The notes beneath the pieces were generated by a model that was not told where the DNA came from, did no database searches, and saw only the letters and a list, made by a program, of their open reading frames with translations. From Frigoribacterium sp. PhB160 (GTDB lineage: Bacteria > Actinomycetota > Actinomycetes > Actinomycetales > Microbacteriaceae), in the NCBI RefSeq assembly GCF_003751785.1, contig NZ_RKIE01000001.1:1217564-1281563 (forward strand): a DNA stretch of 64,000 nucleotides, read 5' to 3'. Below are positions 56,246 through 64,000 of the stretch, piece after piece; within the stretch, counting starts at the first letter, position 1; each line of letters begins with the position of its first letter. The position numbers and the translations under genes are program-made.

Positions 56246-57073
56246 ATGCATGGTGACGGGGTCCGGTGGGGGCGGGACGTCCGCACGATCTCGGACATGG
56301 CGGGGGAGTCGCTGCTGCTCGGCGGCGGCGGCCGGGCGATCCTGCTGCAGCTCGCCGATCCCGGCGTGGGCCACGGAGTGGCCGAGCACAGCGACTTCGT
56401 CGAGCGCCCGCTGGCGCGGCTGCACGGCACCATGACCTATCTCTACGCGATCGTCTTCGGATCGGCGGACGAGGTCGCCTTCGTGCGCGACCTCGTCGAC
56501 CGGGCGCACGGGCCGGTGCGGAGCGCGGCGGGGGCGCCCGTCTCGTACGACGCCGTCGACCCCGAGCTGCAGCTGTGGGTCGCCGCGACGCTCTACGACT
56601 CGGCCATCGACCTCTACGAGCGGGTCCACGGCGCGCTGTCGCCCGCGGCGGCCGAGCGGGTCTACCGCGAGTACGCGCTCGTCGGCACGGCCCTGCAGAT
56701 GCCGGAGTCGCTCTGGCCGGTCGACCGCGCCGCGTTCAGTGCTTATTGGCGGGCACGGGTCGACGGGCTCGTCGTCGACGACGTGACGCGAGACGTGGCA
56801 CACCAGCTGCTCCACCCGACGAACGTGCCGTGGGCGCTGCGGGCGGCGATGCCGCTCGCGCGGCTCGTCACGGCGGGGCTGCTGCCCGCGTCGGTGCGCG
56901 ACGCCTTCCGGCTGCCCTGGTCGCCCACGCGTCGGCGGGTGTTCGACGGCGTGATCGCCGTGTGCCGGGCCGTCGTTCCCCGGTTGCCGGGTCGCGTGCG
57001 GCACGTGCTGCGCGACGCCTACCTGCGGCGCCTGCGCGCCTACATGGCGCGCTCCGCCGCGTCCCGCGCCTGA
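56246..57073 (+). CDS. MpaB-like oxygenase (DUF2236)
   Basis: This 275-residue protein fits the DUF2236/MpaB' family: LLLGGGGRAILLQLADPGVGHGVAEHS, FVERPLARLHGTMTYLYAIVFG and a later WVAATLYDSAIDLYE block. Latex-clearing protein (Lcp) relatives bind heme through a conserved His; a His occurs in GVGHGV and in AEHSD. The substrate is unknown. It is divergent from the NUDIX gene. Confidence 0.8.
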   Translation: MHGDGVRWGRDVRTISDMAGESLLLGGGGRAILLQLADPGVGHGVAEHSDFVERPLARLHGTMTYLYAIVFGSADEVAFVRDLVDRAHGPVRSAAGAPVSYDAVDPELQLWVAATLYDSAIDLYERVHGALSPAAAERVYREYALVGTALQMPESLWPVDRAAFSAYWRARVDGLVVDDVTRDVAHQLLHPTNVPWALRAAMPLARLVTAGLLPASVRDAFRLPWSPTRRRVFDGVIAVCRAVVPRLPGRVRHVLRDAYLRRLRAYMARSAASRA

Positions 57074-57131
57074 CGCCGCCCGCGGCCTGCCTGGCCCCGC
57101 CCGGCATCGTCTGCCCGTGTCACGGTCGACA

Positions 57132-57192
57132 ACTCCTGCGGAGGTCCGAGAACGGACTCGGAACGGCGCGGACGTCGCACGTCGGCAGGAGT
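57132..57192. other. Nested inverted repeats in MpaB-metallophosphoesterase gap
   Basis: ACTCCTGC (57132-57139) pairs with GCAGGAGT (57185-57192), enclosing the hairpin TCCGAG/CTCGGA (57145-57150 / 57157-57162). It may be a terminator region or a structured RNA. Confidence 0.35.
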
Positions 57193-57198
57193 CGCCGA

Positions 57199-57217
57199 CC
57201 GGCGGCGGGGCCGCCGG
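57199..57217. terminator. 8-bp GC hairpin, convergent gene ends
   Basis: CCGGCGGC (57199-57206) pairs with GCCGCCGG (57210-57217), just beyond the stop of the minus-strand phosphoesterase gene. Confidence 0.5.
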
Positions 57218-57228
57218 GCAGCACCGGG

Positions 57229-58191
57229 TCAGAGCGTGTCGATCGGCCCCGTCAGGGCGAGGTCGCGCTCGATGACCGGCACCGGCGCGGTGTCGGTGCG
57301 GCGGTGACGCGGAGCCGCGGGGGCGATGCGGACGCCGGCCAGCGCGAGGCGCTCGGCGGTCCGCTCGGGCGACACGTACTCGCCGACGGGAGCGTACGAG
57401 CCGATCGGCACGACCGAGTGCACGACGGTGTCGTCGTAGACGTGCACGAGGTTGTACGACTGCGCGCCGTCGCGACCACGGGTGCCGGGCACGTTGAGGT
57501 CCTGCGTGTAGCAGGTGGCCGACGCGACCGAGACGGGCACGCCCGCGAACATCGCCATGGTCGAGTAATGGAGGTGGCCCGCGATGATGCCGCGCACGTC
57601 GCTGCCCTCGACGACCTCGGCCAGCGAGGCCTGGTCGCGCAGCTCGACGAGCGTGCTGAGGTCTTGCACGCTCGGCACGGGCGGGTGGTGCAGGGCGAGG
57701 ATCGTGCCGTCGGGCGCGTCCGTCGCGAGCTCCTCGGCGAGCCAGTCGAGCTGGTCGCTCGTCAGCTCGCCGTGGTGGCTGCCCGGCACCGTCGTGTCGA
57801 GCGTGATGACCCGCAGCCCGTTCACGTCGTAGACGAGGTCGACCGGCCGGTCGGAGGGCAGCTGCCCGAAGAGCTCCGAGCGGAAGGCCCCGCGCTCGTC
57901 GTGGTTGCCCATCGCCCAGATGACCTGCGCGCCGAGGCGGGCGGCGGCCGGCTCGAGCAGCGCTCGGAGCTTGCGGTACGCCTCCGGCTCGCCCTTGTCG
58001 GCCAGGTCGCCCGTGAGGACGATCGCCTCCGGCCGGGCACCCGACGCCTCGATGTCGGCGATGATCTCGGCCAGGCGGGCCGCGCTGTCGACGGCGCCGT
58101 AGAGGTCTCGGTCACCTCCGACGAGGTGGGTGTCGCTGAGGTGGAGCAGGAAGTGGTTCGGCCTGGGGTGTTCGGCCGTCCGGAGTTCCAT
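57229..58191 (-). CDS. Metallophosphoesterase (CpdA/Icc-like)
   Basis: This 320-residue calcineurin-like phosphoesterase has the full metal site set: [27 protein letters not shown] and GHLHYS. These match the class III cyclic nucleotide phosphodiesterase group (CpdA/Rv0805). cAMP or another phosphodiester may be the substrate; not resolved from sequence. No signal peptide is seen. Confidence 0.9.
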   Translation of the reverse strand: MELRTAEHPRPNHFLLHLSDTHLVGGDRDLYGAVDSAARLAEIIADIEASGARPEAIVLTGDLADKGEPEAYRKLRALLEPAAARLGAQVIWAMGNHDERGAFRSELFGQLPSDRPVDLVYDVNGLRVITLDTTVPGSHHGELTSDQLDWLAEELATDAPDGTILALHHPPVPSVQDLSTLVELRDQASLAEVVEGSDVRGIIAGHLHYSTMAMFAGVPVSVASATCYTQDLNVPGTRGRDGAQSYNLVHVYDDTVVHSVVPIGSYAPVGEYVSPERTAERLALAGVRIAPAAPRHRRTDTAPVPVIERDLALTGPIDTL

Positions 58192-58507
58192 CGTCTTCTC
58201 GATCCGTGTCGACGACGCGGGCCTCGGGGGTGGGGCCCACGCTGGTTGTTCGTCACCAGTCCATCATTCGTTGGGTATGAGGACGGTGAACGCCCGTGCG
58301 TGTCCCGGTGAACATCGGGTGACCGCAGCCACGTCGCCGCCGCCGGGCCTCGACGATCCTGCCAGCCGCCACGCGGGCACGCCAGGGGCTCGGGCCCGAT
58401 GACCCGCGAAGACGGGGTCGGGAGCGCACCGGGTGCGCACGTGGGTGCGCACGCGACGAGGACCCGACCGCGGGAGGCGCGGACCGGGTCCTCGAGGACG
58501 CCTGCGG
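58192..58507. other. 316-bp gap between metallophosphoesterase and alcohol dehydrogenase genes
   Basis: No convincing gene is seen; a 90-codon plus-strand frame lacks coding character. The right part holds two copies of the palindrome GTGCGCAC (58433-58440, 58445-58452) and a hairpin with arms 58457-58466 and 58485-58494. The left part should hold the phosphoesterase promoter on the minus strand, but no clear box was identified. Confidence 0.5.
58457..58494 (-). terminator. 10-bp hairpin after alcohol dehydrogenase gene
   Basis: CGAGGACCCG (58457-58466) pairs with CGGGTCCTCG (58485-58494). The loop contains GGGAGGCGCGG, the same core found in arms of other terminators here. It lies 14 nt beyond the dehydrogenase stop. 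Confidence 0.65.
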
Positions 58508-59683
58508 CTACGGCTTCAGCACCACCTTGATGCAGCCGTCCTCCTTGTTCTTGAAGAGCTCGTACATCTCCGGCGCGCGGTCGAGGGGCACCGGGTGGGT
58601 GGTGAGGTCCTCGGTGCCGAGCGGGTCGGACGGGTCCTCGACGAGGGGGAGCAGGGTCTCGATCCACTCGTGGACGTTGCACTGGCCCATCGTGATGGTG
58701 ATCTGCTTGTCGAAGAGCGTGAGGAAGGGCGTGGGGTCGGCCGTGCCGCCGTAGACGCCGCTCAGCGAGACGGTGCCGCCGCGGCGGACGATCTCGAACG
58801 CGAGGTGCATGGCGCTCAACGAGTCGACGGCCGCCTTCTGCATGAGGGCCTGGCCGACCTTGTCGGGCAGCGCCGCGGCGAACTTCTGCACGAGGCTGAC
58901 GCCGCCGTGGTCGTGGGCCTCCATGCCGACGGCGTCGACGACGGAGTCGGGGCCGCGGTCGTCGGTCATGCCCTTGACGACGTCGGCGACGTCCTTCGTG
59001 AGGTCGAGCACCTCGACGCCGTGGCGCTCGGCCATGGCGCGGCGCTCGGGGACGGGGTCGACGCCGATGACGCGGTAGCCCTTGTGCACGCCGATGCGGG
59101 CGGCGAACTGGCCGACGGGGCCGAGCCCGAGCACGACGAGGGTGCCGCCGTCGGGCACGTGGGCGTACTCGACGCCCTGCCACGCGGTGGGGAGGATGTC
59201 GCTGAGGAAGAGGTAGCGCTCGTCGGGCAGCGACTTGCCGACCACGATGAGGTTGGCGTCGGCGCGCTGGATGTGCAGCTGCTCGGCCTGGCCGCCGGGC
59301 ACCTGGCCGTAGAGCTTCGTGTAGCCGTAGAGGGTCGCGCCCGAGCCGTACTCGGTGACCTGGGTGGTCTCGCACTGCGAGAAGAGGCCGCGGTCGCACA
59401 TGAAGCAGGCCCGGCAGGCGATGACGAAGGGGACGACGACGCGGTCGCCGACGCTGACGCGGCTGACCGCGTCGCCGACGGCGGTGACGACGCCCATGGT
59501 CTCGTGCCCGAGCACGTCGCCCTTGTCGAGGTAGGGGTCGAAGACGTCGTACAGGTGCAGGTCGCTGCCGCAGATCGCGGCGGACGTGACCTTGATGACG
59601 GCGTCGGTGGGCTCGATGATCCGTGGGTCGGGCACCTCGGTGACGGCGACGTCGGCGATGGACTGGTAAGTGAGTGCCTTCAT
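58508..59683 (-). CDS. Zinc-dependent alcohol dehydrogenase
   Basis: This 391-residue medium-chain dehydrogenase has catalytic zinc ligands in ICGSDLHLYD and GHETMG. The structural zinc site is CRACFMCDRGLFSQC (spacing 2-2-7). The cofactor motif is LGLGPVGQFAARIG. It is closest in layout to S-hydroxymethyl- or formaldehyde-dehydrogenase-like members. Alcohol or aldehyde detoxification is inferred; an aldehyde dehydrogenase lies 2 kb away. Confidence 0.9.
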   Translation of the reverse strand: MKALTYQSIADVAVTEVPDPRIIEPTDAVIKVTSAAICGSDLHLYDVFDPYLDKGDVLGHETMGVVTAVGDAVSRVSVGDRVVVPFVIACRACFMCDRGLFSQCETTQVTEYGSGATLYGYTKLYGQVPGGQAEQLHIQRADANLIVVGKSLPDERYLFLSDILPTAWQGVEYAHVPDGGTLVVLGLGPVGQFAARIGVHKGYRVIGVDPVPERRAMAERHGVEVLDLTKDVADVVKGMTDDRGPDSVVDAVGMEAHDHGGVSLVQKFAAALPDKVGQALMQKAAVDSLSAMHLAFEIVRRGGTVSLSGVYGGTADPTPFLTLFDKQITITMGQCNVHEWIETLLPLVEDPSDPLGTEDLTTHPVPLDRAPEMYELFKNKEDGCIKVVLKP

Positions 59684-59859
59684 CCGTCCCTCGTACGCGC
59701 CGGCCCTGGCAGCGACGGGCGAGGACGGGGTACAGCGGACGGGGATCGGGTACGCAGTCGGTGGAGGGGCGGGACCGGGTGCGGGCCGACGACCCCGACG
59801 ACGCCGACCCCGTCCCCGACGCCGCCGACACCGTCCCCGACGACGCCGGGGACGACGAA

Positions 59860-59885
59860 GGCGGCCGCCCCGAGGGGCGACCGCC
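59860..59885 (-). terminator. Hairpin after rpmA
   Basis: GGCGGCCGCCCC (59860-59871) pairs with GGGGCGACCGCC (59874-59885) with one mismatch and a tight loop, 31 nt beyond the rpmA stop. Confidence 0.5.
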
Positions 59886-59916
59886 TGGGTCTGCTGCCGC
59901 GACGCGGCGGCCGGTG

Positions 59917-60186
59917 CTACGCGTCGACCGCGACCGCGGTGGCGACGATGTTGACGACCTTGCGGCCGCCCTTGGTGCCGAACTCGACGGCGCCGGGGGC
60001 GAGGGCGAACAGCGTGTCGTCGCCGCCTCGGCCGACGTTTGCGCCGGGGTGGAAGTGGGTGCCGCGCTGGCGGACGAGGATCTCGCCGGCGAGGACGACC
60101 TGGCCGCCGAAGCGCTTCACGCCGAGGCGCTGAGCGTTCGAGTCACGACCGTTGCGGGTGGACGATGCGCCCTTCTTGTGTGCCAT
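59917..60186 (-). CDS. rpmA: 50S ribosomal protein L27
   Basis: This 89-residue protein begins [20 protein letters not shown], with the core block [15 protein letters not shown]. Its N-terminus reaches the peptidyl-transferase centre. There is no cleavable N-terminal extension as found in Firmicutes. It lies 15 nt downstream of rplU in one operon. Confidence 0.97.
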   Translation of the reverse strand: MAHKKGASSTRNGRDSNAQRLGVKRFGGQVVLAGEILVRQRGTHFHPGANVGRGGDDTLFALAPGAVEFGTKGGRKVVNIVATAVAVDA

Positions 60187-60201
60187 GTCTGCTCAGCTCC
60201 C

Positions 60202-60513
60202 TTACTTGGTGGTGATCGAGGTGATCTTGACGCGGGTGAGGTCGGCGCGGAAGCCCATGCGACGCTTGTACCCGGTCTTGTTCTTGTAGTTCTGGATGAC
60301 GATCTTCGGGCCGCGGAGGTCGCCGAGGACCTCGCCCTCGACGGTGACCTTCGCGAGGTCGTCGCCGGAGAGGATCGTGTCGCCGTCGACGTGCAGGACG
60401 GGGACGAACGAGACGGTGTCGGTCGCCGAGGCCTTGAGGCGGTCGACGGTCAGGATCGTCCCGACCTCGACCTTCTCCTGACGGCCGCCGGCACGCACGA
60501 TTGCGAAAGCCAT
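60202..60513 (-). CDS. rplU: 50S ribosomal protein L21
   Basis: This 103-residue protein runs from [18 protein letters not shown] to the C-terminal RNA-binding block [22 protein letters not shown] place the start at ATG 60511-60513; the frame is open another 31 codons upstream over the divergent promoter. It is operonic with rpmA. The usual third gene, obg, is not adjacent. Confidence 0.96.
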   Translation of the reverse strand: MAFAIVRAGGRQEKVEVGTILTVDRLKASATDTVSFVPVLHVDGDTILSGDDLAKVTVEGEVLGDLRGPKIVIQNYKNKTGYKRRMGFRADLTRVKITSITTK

Positions 60514-60586
60514 GGGTACTCCAAAGTGTGGGGGTGTGACGTCCGGACTGCCGGACGACGTCGTGGTGCCCGGTGGGCAACTTGGA

Positions 60587-60592
60587 TAGTCT
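60587..60592 (+). promoter_or_regulatory. -10 box (TAGTCT), leaderless HTH gene
   Basis: TAGTCT lies 7 nt before ATG 60600 in the divergent gap with rplU. Confidence 0.5.
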
Positions 60593-60599
60593 TTCACAA

Positions 60600-61283
60600 A
60601 TGTCACGCCCGATCAAACTTCGTCGCCCTCCGCAGTTCACCGCCGAGATCGTCGCCGACGCACGCGAGCGGCTCCGCGACCTGCTCGACGACCTCGAGTC
60701 GATCACCGGCGAGCACGCCGACGACGCGGAGGTGTGGGGCTCCGCCGTCACCACCGCCGGGTGGGAGATCGCGAGCCTCGGCCAGTGGCTGGGGCTCGAG
60801 GGCGAGGCGGTGCTGCTGCTGGGGGGCGCCTCCTACCCGGAGATCGCCGAGCACCAGGGCACCAGCGCGTCCGCCGTCTACGGACGGGTGGGTCGCTCGT
60901 TGACGCTCGCGCCCTACGCGCACGCCTCCGGGGCCGACGGTGCCGTGACGCGCGTGTCGGCCGAGGGCCTCGACCAGGCCAGGGCCGAGTACGCCGAGGA
61001 GGCGCGGAGCGGCCCCGAGGGAGCACCCGCCCCCGAGGGCGGCGGCGACCAGGTCGGCGAGTCCCTCGTCGAGCGGCTGCCCGAGGTGCTGCGCGGCGGG
61101 CGGCTCCGGACGACGGAGATCGTCGCGGCGCTGCCCGGCTACCGCCGCAGCAGCGTGCTGTCGACGCTGAGCGTGCTCGCCCGGCAGGGCCGCGTCGTGC
61201 GGGTCGGGCACGGCGTGTACGCCCTGCCCGACCCTGACCCCGTCGCCGACCCCGACCGCGACGCCGGCCCCGGCGCGCGGTAG
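60600..61283 (+). CDS. Winged-helix-like protein of unknown function
   Basis: This 227-residue protein has two possible DNA-binding parts. A central helix-turn-helix-like block ([20 protein letters not shown]) lies near residues 80-100. A C-terminal winged-helix-like block ([22 protein letters not shown] with [12 protein letters not shown]) resembles AbiEi-type N-terminal wings. A linker rich in Ala/Glu/Gly separates them. The predicted leaderless start at 60600 removes nine codons of the longer frame. Confidence 0.75.
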   Translation: MSRPIKLRRPPQFTAEIVADARERLRDLLDDLESITGEHADDAEVWGSAVTTAGWEIASLGQWLGLEGEAVLLLGGASYPEIAEHQGTSASAVYGRVGRSLTLAPYAHASGADGAVTRVSAEGLDQARAEYAEEARSGPEGAPAPEGGGDQVGESLVERLPEVLRGGRLRTTEIVAALPGYRRSSVLSTLSVLARQGRVVRVGHGVYALPDPDPVADPDRDAGPGAR

Positions 61284-61296
61284 GGGTCGGCGGCCT

Positions 61297-61760
61297 CTAC
61301 GCCCCCGTCGGCGCGGCGAGTCCGAAGGCCTCCAGCTCGTCGTCGACGAGCAGCCGCGACCGGATGAGGAAGCGCTTGCCCTCCGGCGACTCCACCGAGA
61401 AGCCCGCGCCGCGGCCGGGCACGACGTCGATCGTGAGGTGCGTCCACTTCCAGTACTCGAACTGGCTGCGCGACATGTAGACCTCGATCGGGTCGATCCC
61501 GTCGACGTGCAGGTCGCCGAGGTGGACGTCGACGGCGCCCACCCGGAAGAACCCGACGGGGTAGCACATCGGCGACGACCCGTCGCAGCAGCCGCCCGAC
61601 TGGTGGAACATCAGCGGTCCGTGCTGGGCCGTGAGGACCACGAGGAAGGCGGCGGCCTCCGGGGTGACGTCGACCCGGGACGGCGCGGCGACCGCCTCGG
61701 GGGCGCGGGCGGGCGGGGCTCCGCCGACCCGCGCCTCCTCGGCTGCTGTCTCGTGCGGCA

Positions 61761-61761
<1 letters not shown>
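61297..61761 (-). CDS. DUF779 protein
   Basis: This 154-residue protein belongs to the DUF779 family, with HQSGGCCDGSSPMCYP and EVYMSRSQFEYWKWTHLTIDVV. The clustered cysteines suggest metal binding. The family is typically encoded next to NAD-dependent aldehyde dehydrogenases, as here. The ATG overlaps the aldehyde dehydrogenase stop by 1 base. The open frame upstream is a shadow of that gene. Confidence 0.88.
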
Positions 61762-63302
<1,541 letters not shown>

Positions 63303-63436
63303 CGTTCGTCCCTTTCGACGTCGTTGTCGGCGGGGCCCTGCGGGTGGCGGGGACCCGGGCGGCCCGGGGGACCGGGTCGTGCCCGTCACGGTACGGGGCG
63401 GGAGGTTGCGGCGTGTTGCGCGGGCGCCGGCGACGG

Positions 63437-64000
63437 TCAGGCCGGTCGTGCGCCGGCGACGAGTCCGGCCCGCCGGGGCGAGTGCGGCGGCAGCAGGCGC
63501 AGCAGGTCGTGGCGGGCGAGGTCGTCGTCGGCGCCCTGCTCCGACGCCACCCACTCGAGCAGCGCGTCGACCGATCCGGAGGCGCGGACGGACTCCCCGA
63601 GCCGCTCGCGGAGGTCGTCGCGCAGGTCCACCACGCCCGGGGCCCGGGACGAGGGCAGCACCGGCCCGCGCGCCCGCCTCAGGGCCGACCGGTGCGCACC
63701 CCGGTCGAGCTGCTCCACCACGGCGCCGACGTCCGTCGTCGGCGCCTCGGCGAAGCGGTACGGCCGCGACAGCGGCGCGAGGGCGGGGTCGACGGCCTCG
63801 AGCACGTGTCGCAGCCGCACCATCTCGGCGCGGAGGGTCGTCGACGACGCCTCCGGCCAGACGGCGGCGCCGAGCTCCGCGGCGGTCCAGCCGGCGGCAC
63901 GCGACGCCAGGAGCAGCGCGATCTCGGAGTGCCGGGCGCTCAGCACCGTCGTGCCCCGGCTCGTGTGCAGCAGGGCCTCGTCCCGGCCGAGCACGTCGAG
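63437..64000 (-). CDS. C-terminal part of transcriptional regulator (partial at window edge)
   Basis: The reading frame continues past the right edge, so the N-terminus is missing. The visible 187 residues contain a winged helix-turn-helix ([29 protein letters not shown] then [15 protein letters not shown]) and a helical C-terminus. Similar proteins with an N-terminal GAF domain lie upstream of aldehyde dehydrogenase-DUF779 genes in actinobacteria, so it probably controls the two genes downstream. The GAF domain itself is outside the window. Confidence 0.7.
   Translation of the reverse strand, partial: LDVLGRDEALLHTSRGTTVLSARHSEIALLLASRAAGWTAAELGAAVWPEASSTTLRAEMVRLRHVLEAVDPALAPLSRPYRFAEAPTTDVGAVVEQLDRGAHRSALRRARGPVLPSSRAPGVVDLRDDLRERLGESVRASGSVDALLEWVASEQGADDDLARHDLLRLLPPHSPRRAGLVAGARPA

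Noticed and set aside
58130-58402. 90-codon plus-strand frame in the phosphoesterase-dehydrogenase gap
   Set aside because: It overlaps the phosphoesterase gene, has no ribosome-binding site and no recognisable protein features.
58433-58452. GTGCGCAC palindromes as an operator or attachment site
   Set aside because: Two copies of a self-complementary GC octamer next to a terminator are not enough evidence for a specific protein site.
59670-59954. Arg/Pro-rich plus-strand frame between the alcohol dehydrogenase gene and rpmA
   Set aside because: Composition is that of a non-coding GC-rich frame, and it overlaps the rpmA terminator and 3' end.

Overview
The window is very GC-rich, gene-dense DNA with frequent GTG starts, 4-bp stop/start overlaps and G/C-ending codons. 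Together with the family signatures this points to an actinobacterium, most likely a member of Microbacteriaceae. It looks like ordinary chromosome: no insertion sequence, prophage, CRISPR array, rRNA or tRNA gene was seen. The last gene, a regulator on the minus strand, runs off the right edge.

Layout. 1-6.1 kb: F0F1 ATP synthase operon atpE-F-H-A-G-D-C. 6.1-7.4 kb: YaaA-type protein and a methylated-DNA repair protein. 7.6-24.2 kb: a large signalling and cell-envelope locus. It holds an FHA protein, a PP2C phosphatase, a membrane Ser/Thr kinase, a 1942-residue Ig-like/FN3 surface protein, MoxR ATPase, DUF58 protein, a membrane transglutaminase-like protein, a zinc-ribbon/FHA protein and an EccC-like membrane stub. 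It matches the kinase-fn3-AAA-DUF58-tgm (PFNA) clusters described in bifidobacteria. 24.3-27.5 kb: asparaginase-II-like protein, OsmC protein and two FKBP lipoproteins. 27.6-31.4 kb: dxr, a site-2 protease and ispG, giving two steps of the MEP isoprenoid pathway. 31.6-34.3 kb: a MetQ-MetN-MetI methionine-type ABC importer. 34.3-39.7 kb: a second MoxR-DUF58 cluster, with two VWA proteins and a TPR-like protein (Bat-like). 39.7-50.9 kb: translation genes proS, nusA, ylxR, infB, rbfA, truB and ribF, interrupted by mutY and a uridine-kinase-like gene. 51-58.2 kb: SDR/DUF2867 protein, SGNH hydrolase, a lone Stealth phosphotransferase, NUDIX hydrolase, MpaB-like oxygenase and metallophosphoesterase. 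58.5-64 kb: zinc alcohol dehydrogenase, ribosomal proteins L27 and L21, an HTH-like protein, and an aldehyde dehydrogenase-DUF779-regulator set.

How the parts work together. In the PFNA-like locus, kinase and phosphatase would set the phosphorylation state read by the two FHA proteins. MoxR and DUF58 are a known chaperone-like pair, and the giant Ig/FN3 protein is the obvious envelope client. Two features suggest the system has diverged or decayed: the transglutaminase-like protein lacks its catalytic Cys and His, and the EccC-like protein has no ATPase domain and no WXG100 partner nearby.

Two regulatory themes recur. Many genes have a TANNNT box 6-8 nt before the start codon, which predicts leaderless mRNAs; two of these open short upstream ORFs, before the Stealth gene and before nusA. 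Several gene ends carry inverted repeats that share the core GGGAGGCGCGG.
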